64,000 nucleotides of DNA from Polynucleobacter sp. AP-Kolm-20A-A1 (GCF_018688315.1 NZ_CP061315.1:434001-498000); one strand, 5' to 3'; counted from the stretch's first letter, positions 26,657-34,519 are shown. Program-made: numbers and translations. Notes: generated by a model from the sequence alone, not told the origin.

Positions 26657-27664
26657 GTGAACTTGTCTTATCAAAAGATGGTTGAGTTAGCTTCATCTGG
26701 GTTACAGGCAGCCGGAATCGGAGAGAAAGCCGCTTATGAGACTGCCCAATTTTTAGCATTAGCTGAGCTCGATGGGTTGGCCTCGCACGGATTGGCGCGT
26801 GTCTCTCAATACGCTGGGCATGCCAAAAATGGCCGCATAGAGTTATCGCCAAAATTTAAGGTGCGGCCTTTTAAAACATCTGCTGCATTGGTTGATGCAT
26901 GTGATGGATTGGCATTTCCAGCGCTGCGATTTGCAACTGATCTATCAGTGAACTTGGCCTCTAAGACTGGCGTAGGTCTTGTCGCTGTTACAAACAGTCA
27001 TCATTTTGGAGTGGCGGGGCATTTTGCTGAAGCAGCAGCACGTGCAGGATATATTTCTTTGCTGTTTGGTAATACGCCTGCAGCAATGCCAATGGTCGGA
27101 GGTAGCAAAGCACTATTTGGTACCAATCCACTGGCTGCAGCATTTCCAGTTGCTAAGCGCGACCCATTAGTTATTGATATGTCGCTCTCAGCAGTTGCTA
27201 GGGGCAAGTTACTGGTTGCCGCTAAAAAAGGTGAATCTATTCCAGAGGGGTGGGCATTAACTGCTGAGGGCAAACCCACTACTGATCCAAACGAAGGGCT
27301 TAAGGGCCTAATGGTCCCGCTTGGCGGTGATAAGGGTGCTTTGCTTGCCTTGATTATTGAGTTATTGGTGGTTGGCCTATCGGGAAGCCGGTTCTCTTAT
27401 GAGGCGGATTCTTTTTTTGATGCCAAGGGTAATCGCCCGCGCATCGGTCAGCTCTTATTAACAATTGATCCAGGCTTAGCGGGTAGTCAAGTATTTGCAA
27501 ACAAGATGCAAGAGTTTTTGAAGACCTTGGCATCCGATTCGGGAACTCGAGTTCCAGGGCAAAGACGTTTTAAACAGCGTGCATCAGGCTTTAAAGAAGG
27601 CGTCAACGTTTCTGATGTGGTTGTAGAAGAAATTCGGACTGGCATCCGCCAGTTGTGGAGTTAG
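26657..27664 (+). CDS. comC: Ldh/malate dehydrogenase family oxidoreductase, likely sulfopyruvate reductase ComC
   Basis: The product has 335 residues of the NAD(P)-dependent Ldh family (malate/L-sulfolactate/ureidoglycolate dehydrogenases), with the conserved VTNSHHFGVAGHF carrying the catalytic His near residue 117 and FGTNPLAAAFP. The GTG start at 26657 has AGGAG upstream. In sulfolactate degraders ComC reduces sulfopyruvate to (R)-sulfolactate, so that with SlcC both isomers feed SuyAB. The context supports this role; malate or another hydroxyacid remains possible. Confidence 0.78.
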   Translation: MNLSYQKMVELASSGLQAAGIGEKAAYETAQFLALAELDGLASHGLARVSQYAGHAKNGRIELSPKFKVRPFKTSAALVDACDGLAFPALRFATDLSVNLASKTGVGLVAVTNSHHFGVAGHFAEAAARAGYISLLFGNTPAAMPMVGGSKALFGTNPLAAAFPVAKRDPLVIDMSLSAVARGKLLVAAKKGESIPEGWALTAEGKPTTDPNEGLKGLMVPLGGDKGALLALIIELLVVGLSGSRFSYEADSFFDAKGNRPRIGQLLLTIDPGLAGSQVFANKMQEFLKTLASDSGTRVPGQRRFKQRASGFKEGVNVSDVVVEEIRTGIRQLWS

Positions 27665-27699
27665 TAGTCAAAAAAAACAGGATTAAAGAGGAGAAGATA

Positions 27700-27981
27700 A
27701 TGATCCATTTTGTCGTGCATGAGCCAGGAGATGGCGTTGGTGTGGTGGTAGTTGAAGGTGTAAAAGCTGGAGACGATTTGATTGGTTGGGTAATGGACGG
27801 AGATTTAACCCTCAATATGAAGTCTGAGAGTGATATTCCAATTGGCCACAAAATTTCTTTGAATGAATTTAAGCCAGGCGATACCGTGATGAAGTATGGC
27901 GTTGATATTGGCAAAGTAGTTGCTCCCATCAAAAAAGGTGAGCATCTACACGTTCAGAACGTTAAAACTAAGCGCTGGTAA
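27700..27981 (+). CDS. suyA: (R)-sulfolactate sulfo-lyase, small subunit
   Basis: The product has 93 residues from the ATG at 27700, which has AAAGAGGAGAAG upstream; a longer in-frame ORF begins at 27655 but lacks that support. It is the SAF-like N-terminal domain of the UxaA/altronate dehydratase family, and as a separate small gene directly before the large UxaA-type subunit it matches SuyA. With SuyB it removes sulfite from sulfolactate and leaves pyruvate. Altronate or another sugar acid is an alternative by family alone, but the exporters and sulfite dehydrogenase downstream favour a sulfonate. Confidence 0.82.
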   Translation: MIHFVVHEPGDGVGVVVVEGVKAGDDLIGWVMDGDLTLNMKSESDIPIGHKISLNEFKPGDTVMKYGVDIGKVVAPIKKGEHLHVQNVKTKRW

Positions 27982-28020
27982 TCCAAGCCCTTATCTACAC
28001 ATTCATTGAGAAAGAAAAAA

Positions 28021-29193
28021 ATGATTAATTTGAAAGACGCAACCTTTATGGGTTACCGCCGTGAGAACGGCCGCATGGGTATTCGTAACCACGTGCTTAT
28101 TCTGCCTTTGGATGACCTATCTAATGCCGCTTGTGAAGCTGTAGCAAACAATATCAAAGGAACTCAGGCTATTCCTCATTCCTACGGTCGTTTGCAGTTC
28201 GGTGCGGACTTGGATCTGCACTTCCGTACCTTAATTGGTACTGGCTCAAACCCAAACGTTGCTGCTGTAGTGGTAATCGGCATTGAGCCGCAGTGGACAA
28301 AAATTGTGGTTGATGGCATTAAAGCCTCTGGTAAACCTGTAGAGGGTTTCTGGATTGAGGGTAACGGAGATACAGCTACGATTGCTTCCGCTAGTAAAGC
28401 TGCTTATAAGATGATGAAACATGCATCCAAGCAGCAACGTGTTAAAGCTCCATTATCTGAGTTATGGGTATCCACTAAATGTGGTGAGTCTGATACAACA
28501 TCTGGTTGCGGCGCTAACCCAACCGTTGGTGATGCATTTGACAAGCTCTACGGCATTGGCTCTACCTTGGTATTCGGCGAGACCACTGAGTTAACTGGTG
28601 GTGAGCATTTGGTTGAAGCCCGTTGCCGCACTCCAGAGGTGAAGAAAAAGTTCCGCGAAATGTTTGATCGCTATCAGGATGTTATTGAGCGCCATAAAAC
28701 AAGCGACTTATCTGACTCACAGCCAACCAAAGGCAATATTGCTGGTGGTTTGACTACGATTGAAGAAAAAGCCTTGGGCAATATTCAGAAAATCGGTAAG
28801 AAATGTATCGTTGATAGCGTTTTGGATAAGGGCGAAGAGCCAAAAATCCCAGGTTTGCACTTTATGGACTCCTCTTCAGCTGCTGCTGAGATGGTGACCT
28901 TATGTGCTGCTGCTGGATTTGCTGCTCATTTCTTCCCAACAGGTCAGGGTAACGTGATTGGTAATGCAATTCTTCCTGTGATTAAGATCTGCGCTAATCC
29001 AAAAACAGTTCGCACAATGGGTGAGCATATCGACGTTGATGTGTCAGGTCTTTTGCGTCGCGAAGAGAATATGGATGATGCTGGCAATAAGTTATTGGAG
29101 TGCCTATTGCGTACTGCCGATGGTGAATTAACTGCATCCGAGATTCTCGGTCATCGTGAATTCGTATTAACTCGTTTATACGAATCAGCGTAA
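28021..29193 (+). CDS. suyB: (R)-sulfolactate sulfo-lyase, large subunit
   Basis: The product has 390 residues from the ATG at 28021. It belongs to the UxaA dehydratase family: [19 protein letters not shown] opens the domain, and conserved Cys lie in VSTKCGESD and TSGCGANP, where the family binds its metal. The separate suyA/suyB organisation and the flanking sulfite-handling genes support sulfo-lyase activity, which yields pyruvate and sulfite. It probably forms a heteromer with SuyA in the cytoplasm. The GntR gene follows after 10 bases. Confidence 0.85.
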   Translation: MINLKDATFMGYRRENGRMGIRNHVLILPLDDLSNAACEAVANNIKGTQAIPHSYGRLQFGADLDLHFRTLIGTGSNPNVAAVVVIGIEPQWTKIVVDGIKASGKPVEGFWIEGNGDTATIASASKAAYKMMKHASKQQRVKAPLSELWVSTKCGESDTTSGCGANPTVGDAFDKLYGIGSTLVFGETTELTGGEHLVEARCRTPEVKKKFREMFDRYQDVIERHKTSDLSDSQPTKGNIAGGLTTIEEKALGNIQKIGKKCIVDSVLDKGEEPKIPGLHFMDSSSAAAEMVTLCAAAGFAAHFFPTGQGNVIGNAILPVIKICANPKTVRTMGEHIDVDVSGLLRREENMDDAGNKLLECLLRTADGELTASEILGHREFVLTRLYESA

Positions 29194-29203
29194 GTTTTAA
29201 AGC

Positions 29204-29923
29204 ATGAAGTCCCTGACCGCTTATCAAGAAGTAAAGCAAAAGATCACCGAAGATCTGGTCAGGGGCCGCTATCCTATGGGGCAGGCGTTGCCTGCTGAAA
29301 AGGATTTATCAAAAGAATTAGATGTATCTATAGGAACCCTGCGTAAAGCGGTGGATGAATTGGTTGCTGAAGGTATTGTGGTTCGTCGCCAAGGCAGGGG
29401 TACCTATGTTGCTGAGCATGATCTTAAGCGTTTGTTGTATTACTTTTTTCACGTTGTAAAGCATGATGCTGATAAAAAGACCAACCCAAGGGTTGAGCTC
29501 GTCTCTTTAACAAGTGCTGTTGCAACCAAAGAGGAAGCAAACAAGCTTCAAATTAAAGAAGGTGCAGCTGTTTGGCGTCTGGTTAACTGCCTTTATCTTG
29601 AGGATAAATGCGTCATGATCGACCAGATTACATTGGATAAAAAACGTTTTCAAAAACTCACGCGAGCTGATTACATTAATCGTGAGGGAAGTATCTATCA
29701 GTTGTATCAAATGAAATATGGTCAGACTGTTGTTCGTAGTAGCGAACGATTAAGAGCAGGGCTTGTAAGTAAGCAGCATGCCGAGTGGCTTGGTATGAAG
29801 GCGGACTCACCAGTTTTGATTATCCGAAGGATTGCGTTAGGAATTCAGGATGAGCCCCTAGAATGGCGCGTTTCTACCCTGAACACCGAGCATCACGAAT
29901 ACTTTAGTGAATTAGTGGTCTAG
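29204..29923 (+). CDS. GntR family regulator (HutC/UTRA type)
   Basis: The product has 239 residues. The N-terminal winged helix (LPAEKDLSKELDVSIGTLRKAVDEL, then GIVVRRQGRGTYV) is followed by a UTRA ligand-binding domain from about residue 95 to 235. It lies inside the sulfolactate operon and is the best candidate to bind the palindrome at 25698-25727. The ligand is presumably sulfolactate or sulfopyruvate. Regulators in other suy loci belong to various families, so this cannot be named by analogy. Confidence 0.88.
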   Translation: MKSLTAYQEVKQKITEDLVRGRYPMGQALPAEKDLSKELDVSIGTLRKAVDELVAEGIVVRRQGRGTYVAEHDLKRLLYYFFHVVKHDADKKTNPRVELVSLTSAVATKEEANKLQIKEGAAVWRLVNCLYLEDKCVMIDQITLDKKRFQKLTRADYINREGSIYQLYQMKYGQTVVRSSERLRAGLVSKQHAEWLGMKADSPVLIIRRIALGIQDEPLEWRVSTLNTEHHEYFSELVV

Positions 29924-29928
29924 CGTTT

Positions 29929-30921
29929 ATGTACAACACCAGCAAGCGCAATTTACCTGGGCTATTAGTTTGCTTGGTGATTGCTATGTCCACCAGCTTT
30001 CTTTCTGAGAATTATGGCGGACCCCAACTTTTGTATGCTTTGTTATTGGGTTTATCACTCCATTTTCTTTATCTTAATGAGACTGTAAAACCAGGTATAG
30101 ACTTTTGCGCAAAGACAATTCTTCGCCTGGGCGTTGCGTTTTTGGGTATACGAATCACCTTTGCTGATATTGGTGCAATTGGTCTTAATACTGGTTTGAT
30201 GGTGATGATGGCGGTTGCTTCAACTGTTTGCTTGGGCTTTTTGTTGGCAAAGATTTTAAAGTTATCTCCAGATTTTGGGTTGATAGCAGGTGGTTCGGTT
30301 GGTATATGCGGCGCGTCTGCCGCTCTTGCTGTAGCCTCGGTATTGCCAAAGTCAAAAGAAAATGAGCAATTTACTTTGCTAGTTGTAGTGGGTGTCACCG
30401 TACTGTCGACGATTGCAATGGTGACCTATCCTTTTGCATTGCAGATGCTGAACATTGGATCTCTTTCAGCGGGAATTTTTATAGGCGCCACCATCCATGA
30501 CGTAGCTCAAGTGGTTGCAGCAGGTATGCTGTTTGGCCCAGAGGCGGGCGATGTTGCTACCGTAGTCAAGTTATTTAGGGTGGCCCTTCTGCTCCCCGTG
30601 GTGCTAGTAATCTCCATTTTCTTTGGTGCACAAAAAAATACCAATCAATTGGGATGGGCTAGCTTACGATTGATCCCAACTTTTCTACTAGGCTTTGTCG
30701 CGCTTTCTATTGTGGCTTCCATGCAAATTTTGCCTACCTCTATAACTCACCAAATTGGTGGATTATCGCGCTGGATGCTGGTGATTGCTATTGCGGCGGC
30801 AGGATTAAAAACGAATTTCCAGGAGTTGGCTAAACTTGGTTGGCAGCCGGTGCTGATGTTAGTAGTTGAAACCCTATTCATTGCTATTTTTGGGCTCGTA
30901 TTTATTTTGTACGCATCCTAG
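29929..30921 (+). CDS. YeiH family putative sulfate/sulfite exporter
   Basis: The product has 330 residues with about 10 hydrophobic helices. The central GGSVGICGASAALAVASVLP and IGATIHDVAQVVAAG segments are hallmarks of the YeiH/UPF0324 family. Members recur beside sulfonate-cleaving enzymes and are thought to export sulfite or sulfate, though biochemical proof is thin. It starts 5 bases after the GntR gene. Together with TauE (23773) the locus has two unrelated candidate exporters. Confidence 0.85.
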   Translation: MYNTSKRNLPGLLVCLVIAMSTSFLSENYGGPQLLYALLLGLSLHFLYLNETVKPGIDFCAKTILRLGVAFLGIRITFADIGAIGLNTGLMVMMAVASTVCLGFLLAKILKLSPDFGLIAGGSVGICGASAALAVASVLPKSKENEQFTLLVVVGVTVLSTIAMVTYPFALQMLNIGSLSAGIFIGATIHDVAQVVAAGMLFGPEAGDVATVVKLFRVALLLPVVLVISIFFGAQKNTNQLGWASLRLIPTFLLGFVALSIVASMQILPTSITHQIGGLSRWMLVIAIAAAGLKTNFQELAKLGWQPVLMLVVETLFIAIFGLVFILYAS

Positions 30922-31011
30922 ATTGAAAAGAATTAGCATTTCTTTGTGCATTAGCTGTATGCTTTAAAAAAATATAAGCCAATCAGCTCGTATAACGGAG
31001 GCAAAGCATTT

Positions 31012-32271
31012 ATGTCTAAGAAAGATGTATTTTCTAATCGCCGGCAATTCTTAAAATCATCTGTTGTTGCGGGCGCTAGTGTAGGCAGCGTCATGAGCGC
31101 CTCTTCTGTTAACGCTCAAATTCAAGAGGGTGGTTTTTTAGAGGTTGACCCTTGGACCAAAACCCAAGGATCTACCTTTGTTAATCCACCTTATGGTTTG
31201 CCGTCAAAATATGAAAAGAATGTGGTGCGACTGCTTCCTTCGCCAGCGCCAACCTTTCTAACGGGATCACGCACTCCTCTGCAGAGTTTGCATGGGATCA
31301 TTACTCCAAACGGTCTAGTCTTTGAGCGCCACCATGCAGGAGTTCCAGATATTAACCCTGATCTCCATAAGCTAGTCATTCATGGAATGGTTGATCGTCC
31401 AATGATTTTTACCATGGATGATATTGTTCGTTTTCCATCTGAATCCAGAATTTATTTTCTTGAGTGTTCTGGTAATAGTGCGGCCGAGCTTAAAAAGGCG
31501 AGCAATCAAACTGTTCAGCAAATTCATGGATTGGTGTCTTGCTGTGAGTGGACGGGTGTGCGTTTATCCACAATTTTGCAAGAATGTGGCGTGCAATCTG
31601 TGGCTAAGTGGGCTTTGGCTGAGGGGGCTGATGGCGCAGCGATGACTCGCAGCATTCCAATGAATAAGATGATGGATGATGCCTTGCTGGTTTACGCTCA
31701 AAATGGTGAGATGTTGCGCGCTGAGCAGGGCTATCCTTTGAGATTATTTTTGCCTGGCTATGAAGGCAATATGAGTATTAAGTGGCTGCGCAGAATTAAG
31801 TTGGGTACCGAGCCTTGGCAAACCCGCGAAGAGACCTCTGCTTATACCGATTTGCGGTCAGATGGTAAGGCGCTGCAATTTACTTTTGCAATGGAGGTTA
31901 AATCTGTAATTACTCAGCCTTCAGGGATGATGAAACTTAAATCCAAAGGTTTTTATGAGATCTCTGGTTTTGCATGGTCAGGAAATGGAAAAATACGCCG
32001 TGTTGAAGTTTCAACTGATGGCGGAAAATCGTGGGGAGAGGCAGTGCTGCAAGAGCCGGTGATGGATAAATCTCTAGTGCGGTTCCGTTTTCCTTGGGTG
32101 TGGGATGGTGCGCCAGCAACATTGATGAGTAGAGCAATTGATTCAAGCGGTGAGATGCAGCCTACGATGGATGCTGTTATCAAGGCTAAGAGTGTCAACA
32201 CTTTCTACCACAATAACGCCATACAACCATGGCGCGTTGCAGCCAATGGGGAGGTTACCAATGGTCGCTAA
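31012..32271 (+). CDS. Sulfite dehydrogenase, molybdopterin subunit (SorA/SoxC family)
   Basis: The product has 419 residues. A twin-arginine signal (SNRRQFLKSSVVAGASVG) sends the folded protein to the periplasm. The molybdenum-ligating Cys is in YFLECSGNS near residue 151, and HGLVSCCEWTGV is typical of SoxC. The C-terminal Mo-cofactor dimerisation domain carries the VEVSTDGGKSWGEA motif. It oxidises sulfite to sulfate, or acts like SoxC. No other sox gene is present, which supports stand-alone sulfite oxidation of SuyAB's product. It is preceded by a 90-base gap with a ggagg ribosome site, so it may have its own promoter. Confidence 0.88.
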   Translation: MSKKDVFSNRRQFLKSSVVAGASVGSVMSASSVNAQIQEGGFLEVDPWTKTQGSTFVNPPYGLPSKYEKNVVRLLPSPAPTFLTGSRTPLQSLHGIITPNGLVFERHHAGVPDINPDLHKLVIHGMVDRPMIFTMDDIVRFPSESRIYFLECSGNSAAELKKASNQTVQQIHGLVSCCEWTGVRLSTILQECGVQSVAKWALAEGADGAAMTRSIPMNKMMDDALLVYAQNGEMLRAEQGYPLRLFLPGYEGNMSIKWLRRIKLGTEPWQTREETSAYTDLRSDGKALQFTFAMEVKSVITQPSGMMKLKSKGFYEISGFAWSGNGKIRRVEVSTDGGKSWGEAVLQEPVMDKSLVRFRFPWVWDGAPATLMSRAIDSSGEMQPTMDAVIKAKSVNTFYHNNAIQPWRVAANGEVTNGR

Positions 32272-32797
32272 GAAATTCATTAAGCTGGGCGTTTCTTTGA
32301 TCTCTATCGGCATTGTTCTTGGTTGCGCTAACGGTAATCGAGTAACCGGTCCAGTTGGCCTGGGTAAGCCAATTTCTGAAAATCAAATTCGAGCATGGAA
32401 TATTGACGTTGGTCCAAGTGGGGCAGGCCTTCCGCCTGGCTCAGGAACGGCAATCGTTGGAGAAAAGTTATATCAGCAGCAGTGCTCATCTTGTCATGGA
32501 GATCAAGGGCAGGGCGGACCTGCTAATCGCCTGGTAGGCGGGGGCTCACTGAATACGGATAAGCCTGTCAAGACTGTCGGAAGTTTTTGGCCTTATTCAA
32601 CCACTATCTTTGACTACATCAAGAGAGCGATGCCACATCAAGCGCCACAATCTTTAACTGACGACCAAGTGTATGCAGCTACCGCTTATATTCTTTATCT
32701 CAATAAGATCATTGCAAAGGATGCGGTGATGGATGCAAAGACCTTGCCTTTAGTAAAAATGCCCAATAAAGATGGCTTCATACCTATTGAGCGTTGA
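32261..32797 (+). CDS. Lipoprotein cytochrome c, electron acceptor of the sulfite dehydrogenase
   Basis: The product has 178 residues from the ATG at 32261, which has GGGGAGG upstream and overlaps the previous gene by 11 bases. A signal peptide ends in the lipobox IVLGC, so the protein is probably membrane-tethered. One haem site CSSCH lies near residue 74 and the likely axial Met is in RAMPHQAPQSL. The pairing with the molybdoenzyme mirrors SorAB and SoxCD: electrons from sulfite go to this cytochrome and then to the terminal oxidase. Confidence 0.86.
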   Translation: MVAKKFIKLGVSLISIGIVLGCANGNRVTGPVGLGKPISENQIRAWNIDVGPSGAGLPPGSGTAIVGEKLYQQQCSSCHGDQGQGGPANRLVGGGSLNTDKPVKTVGSFWPYSTTIFDYIKRAMPHQAPQSLTDDQVYAATAYILYLNKIIAKDAVMDAKTLPLVKMPNKDGFIPIER

Positions 32798-32814
32798 ATA
32801 TTATCAATGCAGTA

Positions 32815-32979
32815 TTAAGCAAAAGAGTTGGAAAACTCTTCCATCTTAATTGTGGTCATCAAAAATAGAATGCGGCGCTGAAAGCTTTTACGCTCCTCAA
32901 CTCGATCATGAGGAAGTCGGTCGTGCTCTCTCAGCAGATTGGTAATAATTGGGTTGTAGTGCTCGCGTATGGGGGACAT
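32815..32979 (-). CDS. Possible small hypothetical protein (54 residues)
   Basis: ATG at 32979 has AAGGAA six bases upstream and opens 54 codons to TAA at 32815. The product is highly charged, begins MSPIREHYNPIITNLLREHD and looks helical. I do not recognise it. It lies antisense and convergent to the cytochrome gene in a gap otherwise empty. A 7-bp hairpin (AAGAGTT-GGAA-AACTCTT, 32823-32840) inside its 3' end could instead be a weak terminator for the plus-strand operon. The good ribosome site and the promoter-like bases upstream (TTGCGA, 17 bases, TAACAA on the minus strand) are the main support. Confidence 0.45.
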   Translation of the reverse strand: MSPIREHYNPIITNLLREHDRLPHDRVEERKSFQRRILFLMTTIKMEEFSNSFA

Positions 32980-33022
32980 CTGATTTCCTTGGCAAATATC
33001 TTGTTAAGATAAATTTACCAAG

Positions 33023-33055
33023 ATCGCAATATATCTACAAGAAATATATTGCGAT
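33023..33055. repeat. 12-bp perfect inverted repeat, AT-rich palindrome
   Basis: ATCGCAATATAT at 33023-33034 and its exact complement at 33044-33055 enclose nine bases. The left arm contains the minus-strand TTGCGA that could be the -35 of the small ORF at 32979, so this looks like an operator more than a terminator; no T-run follows on either strand. Confidence 0.5.
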
Positions 33056-33076
33056 ATCTAAATTACTTTTAGATAT
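33054..33076. repeat. 9-bp inverted repeat ATATCTAAA-N5-TTTAGATAT
   Basis: Both arms are perfect, and ATATCTAAA is identical to the first nine bases of the operator palindrome in front of slcC (25698). It abuts the palindrome at 33023-33055 and lies between the end of the ferredoxin reductase gene and the small ORF. It may be another binding site of the same regulator. Confidence 0.4.
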
Positions 33077-33090
33077 AAAAGAAAGCTTGA

Positions 33091-33867
33091 TTATTTCTCT
33101 ACGAAGGCTCGTTCGTAGACATAGTCACCCATTTGGCCAAGACTAGGTGAAACCTTGAACCCCTTGGCGTCTAGCATCTCAGAGGTTTCTTTGAGCATAG
33201 AAGGACTACCGCAAATCATTGCACGATCTACGGCAGGATCAAGCGGTGGCAACCCAATATCTTTAAAGAGTTGGCCGGATTCAATTGCAGTGGTCAGGCG
33301 GCCAGTGTGTTTGAATGCTTCGCGAGTTACGGTTGGGTAGTAGATAAGTTTTTCGCGAATTAGTTCACCAAGGTACTCGTCTTGAGTGAGCTCATTCTTA
33401 ATATAGTCGCCATATGCAAGTTCACTAACTAAGCGTACTCCATGTATTAAAACAACCTTCTCGAACTTTTCGTATGTTTCTGGATCGCGAATGATGCTCA
33501 TGAATGGAGCTAAGCCAGTACCCGTGCTAAATAAATATAGATGTTTTCCTGGATTGAGGTCATCCAATACCAAGGTGCCCACAGACTTTTCACTTACCAG
33601 AATTGGATCTCCGACTTGAATTTTTTGTAGTCGCGATGTCAGCGGACCATCTTGAACTTTAATACTTAAAAATTCTAAATGCTCTTCATAATTAGGGCTT
33701 GCAACGCTATAGGCGCGCACTAGTGGTTTGCCTTCTACCTCAAGACCAATCATTAAGAAGTGGCCGCTCCGAAAGCGCAGGCCCTTATTGCGGGTGGTAG
33801 TAAAGCTAAATAAGGTGTCGTTCCAGTGATGAACGGTGAGAACTGTTTCGGTGTTATATGCGGCCAT
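33091..33867 (-). CDS. fpr: Ferredoxin-NADP(+) reductase
   Basis: The product has 258 residues, with an N-terminal FAD-binding barrel (VRAYSVASP near residue 50, the RxYS flavin motif) and a C-terminal NADP domain (STGTGLAPFMSII near residue 113). It ends with ERAFVEK, the aromatic-capped tail of the bacterial Fpr subclass. It exchanges electrons between NADPH and ferredoxin or flavodoxin; the ISC ferredoxin at 17615 is a possible partner. It is convergent with the sulfite genes and monocistronic or followed by the small ORF. Confidence 0.93.
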   Translation of the reverse strand: MAAYNTETVLTVHHWNDTLFSFTTTRNKGLRFRSGHFLMIGLEVEGKPLVRAYSVASPNYEEHLEFLSIKVQDGPLTSRLQKIQVGDPILVSEKSVGTLVLDDLNPGKHLYLFSTGTGLAPFMSIIRDPETYEKFEKVVLIHGVRLVSELAYGDYIKNELTQDEYLGELIREKLIYYPTVTREAFKHTGRLTTAIESGQLFKDIGLPPLDPAVDRAMICGSPSMLKETSEMLDAKGFKVSPSLGQMGDYVYERAFVEK

Positions 33868-33896
33868 AAATGCGTGTAAGTAGAAGACTAAGTTTC

Positions 33897-33921
33897 AGGA
33901 ATGGTTAATTATCCCATTCCT
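33897..33921. promoter_or_regulatory. Inverted repeat AGGAATGG-N9-CCATTCCT upstream of fpr
   Basis: A perfect 8-bp inverted repeat lies 30 bases upstream of the fpr start on the minus strand, in the position of a promoter or operator. Genes of this family are often controlled by redox or iron-sulfur regulators; the sequence does not tell which one applies. The rest of the gap up to dsbB is AT-rich with no ORF. Confidence 0.45.
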
Positions 33922-34039
33922 TGGGGCGTAAATCGGAGTCTATCTATACATATATAGGATTAAGTCGTGATATACATCAAATTTTTGGTAATAAGGTTAA
34001 TCTTTGCTGACTTACTCGCCAACAGGCTATGATCCATCA

Positions 34040-34519
34040 ATGAGCTCAGCGCGTTATCTATATCTATCTATATTTAGTCTTGGACTAGTTATTTTTGCAG
34101 TCCTCCTGCAGCAGACTGGCTACCAAGGTGTCAGCTTTTTACCATGCCCTTTATGTATTTTGCAAAGGGTGGGCTATTTGGGCGTCTCGATTTTTTGCTT
34201 TTTGGCGGCGGGGATTACTCTATTGCGCAAACTCTTCCATGCGCTAGCTCTGCTATCGGCGGGATATGGGGCTTCAGTAGCTGGTCGACAAGTATGGCTT
34301 TTGTCTCACCCAGAAATATCTTGCGGGATCGATCCCATGGAGACTTGGATTAATCAATTTCAACTTTCCCAAGGTATTCCATGGCTGTTTAGGGCTGATG
34401 GCCTTTGTTCTGCCCGGCTTCCGGCTATTCTTGGCCTGCAGGTGCCTGAGTGGTCTTTGTTTTGGTTTTCAGTGCTTTTCTTGGTCTTATTGGCCACTCT
34501 ATTTAACAAAAAGACTTGA
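34040..34519 (+). CDS. dsbB: Disulfide bond formation protein B
   Basis: The product has 159 residues from the ATG at 34040, with four membrane helices. The first periplasmic loop holds the CPLC redox pair and the second holds Cys residues in EISCGID and DGLCSAR, the pair that reoxidises DsbA. It passes electrons to quinones. An in-frame TTG at 34004 has AAGG upstream and would add 12 residues (LTYSPTGYDPS); the ATG version matches the usual length and starts right before the first helix. Confidence 0.9.
   Translation: MSSARYLYLSIFSLGLVIFAVLLQQTGYQGVSFLPCPLCILQRVGYLGVSIFCFLAAGITLLRKLFHALALLSAGYGASVAGRQVWLLSHPEISCGIDPMETWINQFQLSQGIPWLFRADGLCSARLPAILGLQVPEWSLFWFSVLFLVLLATLFNKKT

Noticed and set aside
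27655..27699. Longer N-terminus for SuyA
   Set aside because: The extra residues overlap the ComC stop and lack a ribosome site, while ATG 27700 has a strong one.
27700..29193. Altronate dehydratase (UxaA) reading of the SuyAB genes
   Set aside because: The family is shared, but split small and large subunits beside slcC/comC-like genes, YeiH and a sulfite dehydrogenase favour sulfo-lyase; kept as the alternative.
33023..33076. CRISPR-like or terminator reading of the AT-rich palindromes
   Set aside because: There are no repeated spacers and no T-run after either hairpin; operator is the better description.
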